From the NCBI RefSeq assembly GCF_022345965.1, contig NZ_JAKRMU010000001.1, forward strand, positions 124,001-188,000: 64,000 nucleotides of DNA, written 5' to 3'. Shown here one piece after another: positions 63,705-64,000 of the stretch. This DNA is from Corynebacterium sp. ACRQK. GTDB lineage: Bacteria; Actinomycetota; Actinomycetes; Mycobacteriales; Mycobacteriaceae. The notes beneath the pieces were generated by a model. It was not told the origin of the DNA, made no database searches, and saw only the letters and a program-made list of their open reading frames with translations. A program made the translations under genes and the position numbers. Every line of letters starts with the position of its first letter. Within the stretch, counting starts at the first letter, position 1.

Positions 63705-64000
63705 CTAGATGTGGAGCATGTCGCGCGCCCACTGCGGCAGCATGTCGCGGGCCCACTGCGGAACGATGTTGGCGGGGATGCCACCGTTCTTCTGCACCCA
63801 GGAAATGGCGGTGGCGCCACCGATGATGACGGCCAGAACGCCGATCACGGCAGCGATGACGCCGCCCTTGGAGGAACCGGACAGGGAGCCGTCCGTGCCC
63901 GGCTGTTCGTCACCTTCGCCCGGCTGTTCGTCACCTTCGCCCGGCTGTTCGACGCCGCACTCCTTGTTGCCTTCGACGGCAACCGGGAAGTTGAGCTCGC
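63705..64000 (-). CDS. 3' end of a surface protein with EQPGEGD repeats and a C-terminal anchor
   Basis: 98 codons (including the stop) are visible from the window edge. The sequence holds one Cys (NKECGVEQ), tandem EQPGEGD repeats, a Gly/Ser linker (GTDGSLSGSSKGG), a hydrophobic helix (VIAAVIGVLAVIIGGATA) and a tail SWVQKNGGIPANIVPQWARDML that is partly duplicated (PQWARDML twice). The repeat-linker-helix-tail layout copies that of the neighbouring nuclease. The identity of the main domain lies outside the window. Confidence 0.75.
   Translation of the reverse strand, partial: ELNFPVAVEGNKECGVEQPGEGDEQPGEGDEQPGTDGSLSGSSKGGVIAAVIGVLAVIIGGATAISWVQKNGGIPANIVPQWARDMLPQWARDMLHI
63717..63764 (-). 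repeat. 24-bp tandem duplication in the C-terminal tail
   Basis: Two consecutive 24-base copies beginning CATGTCGCG (63717-63740 and 63741-63764), differing at only a few bases, encode the doubled PQWARDML at the end of the partial surface protein. A recent in-frame duplication is likely. Confidence 0.75.
63901..63951 (-). repeat. 21-bp tandem repeat encoding EQPGEGD
   Basis: Two identical 21-base units (63901-63921, 63922-63942) and nine bases of a third, starting GGCTGTTCG. They encode the acidic EQPGEGD spacer repeat. Identical units point to slippage-prone length variation in a cell-surface stalk. Confidence 0.85.

Overview
The window is a stretch of core chromosome from a high-GC Gram-positive bacterium, almost certainly a Corynebacterium. 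The evidence is the gene order. The pentose phosphate cluster tkt-tal-zwf-opcA-pgl is followed by secG, then gap-pgk-tpiA-ppc, whiA-yvcK-rapZ-uvrC, the riboflavin genes, priA-metK-coaBC, mihF (actinobacterial IHF), a pyr operon led by pyrR, an aro cluster, and alaS/aspS. This matches the arrangement known from C. glutamicum and its relatives. I cannot name the species from sequence reading alone.

Layout. Positions 1-1000 hold the end of an unidentified gene and a two-helix membrane protein of unknown function. ctaB (heme O synthase, minus strand) diverges from the plus-strand pentose phosphate operon (2218-9058). From secG (9079) to aspS (59736) essentially everything lies on the minus strand and reads right to left. 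The blocks, in order of transcription, are: aspS, a kinase-like protein, rarA, alaS, ruvX, mltG, aroE, a small prepilin peptidase, aroC-aroK-aroB-aroQ, pepQ, efp, nusB; then pyrR-pyrB-pyrC-carA-carB-pyrF; then mihF-gmk-rpoZ-coaBC; then metK-priA-def-fmt-rsmB-rpe-ribD-ribE-ribBA-ribH, a PH-like membrane protein, uvrC-rapZ-yvcK-whiA; then gap-pgk-tpiA-ppc; then secG. The right end holds a plus-strand zinc metallopeptidase (ypfJ type), a large exported nuclease (ExeM/NucH type), and the 3' end of another surface protein.

Function. The genes feed one another. Pentose phosphates support riboflavin, shikimate and nucleotide synthesis. The lower glycolytic genes and ppc supply precursors. PyrR with a leader hairpin probably controls pyrimidine synthesis, a McbR-like box overlaps a good metK promoter, and a near-perfect 22-bp palindrome sits on the ribE promoter.

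I saw no rRNA, tRNA, CRISPR array, insertion sequence, prophage or obvious acquired island. The window is conserved housekeeping DNA. The most noteworthy signals are regulatory (ribE operator, metK promoter, pyrR leader, gap-pgk terminator) and, at the right edge, two neighbouring surface proteins that share an unusual C-terminal anchor-and-tail.
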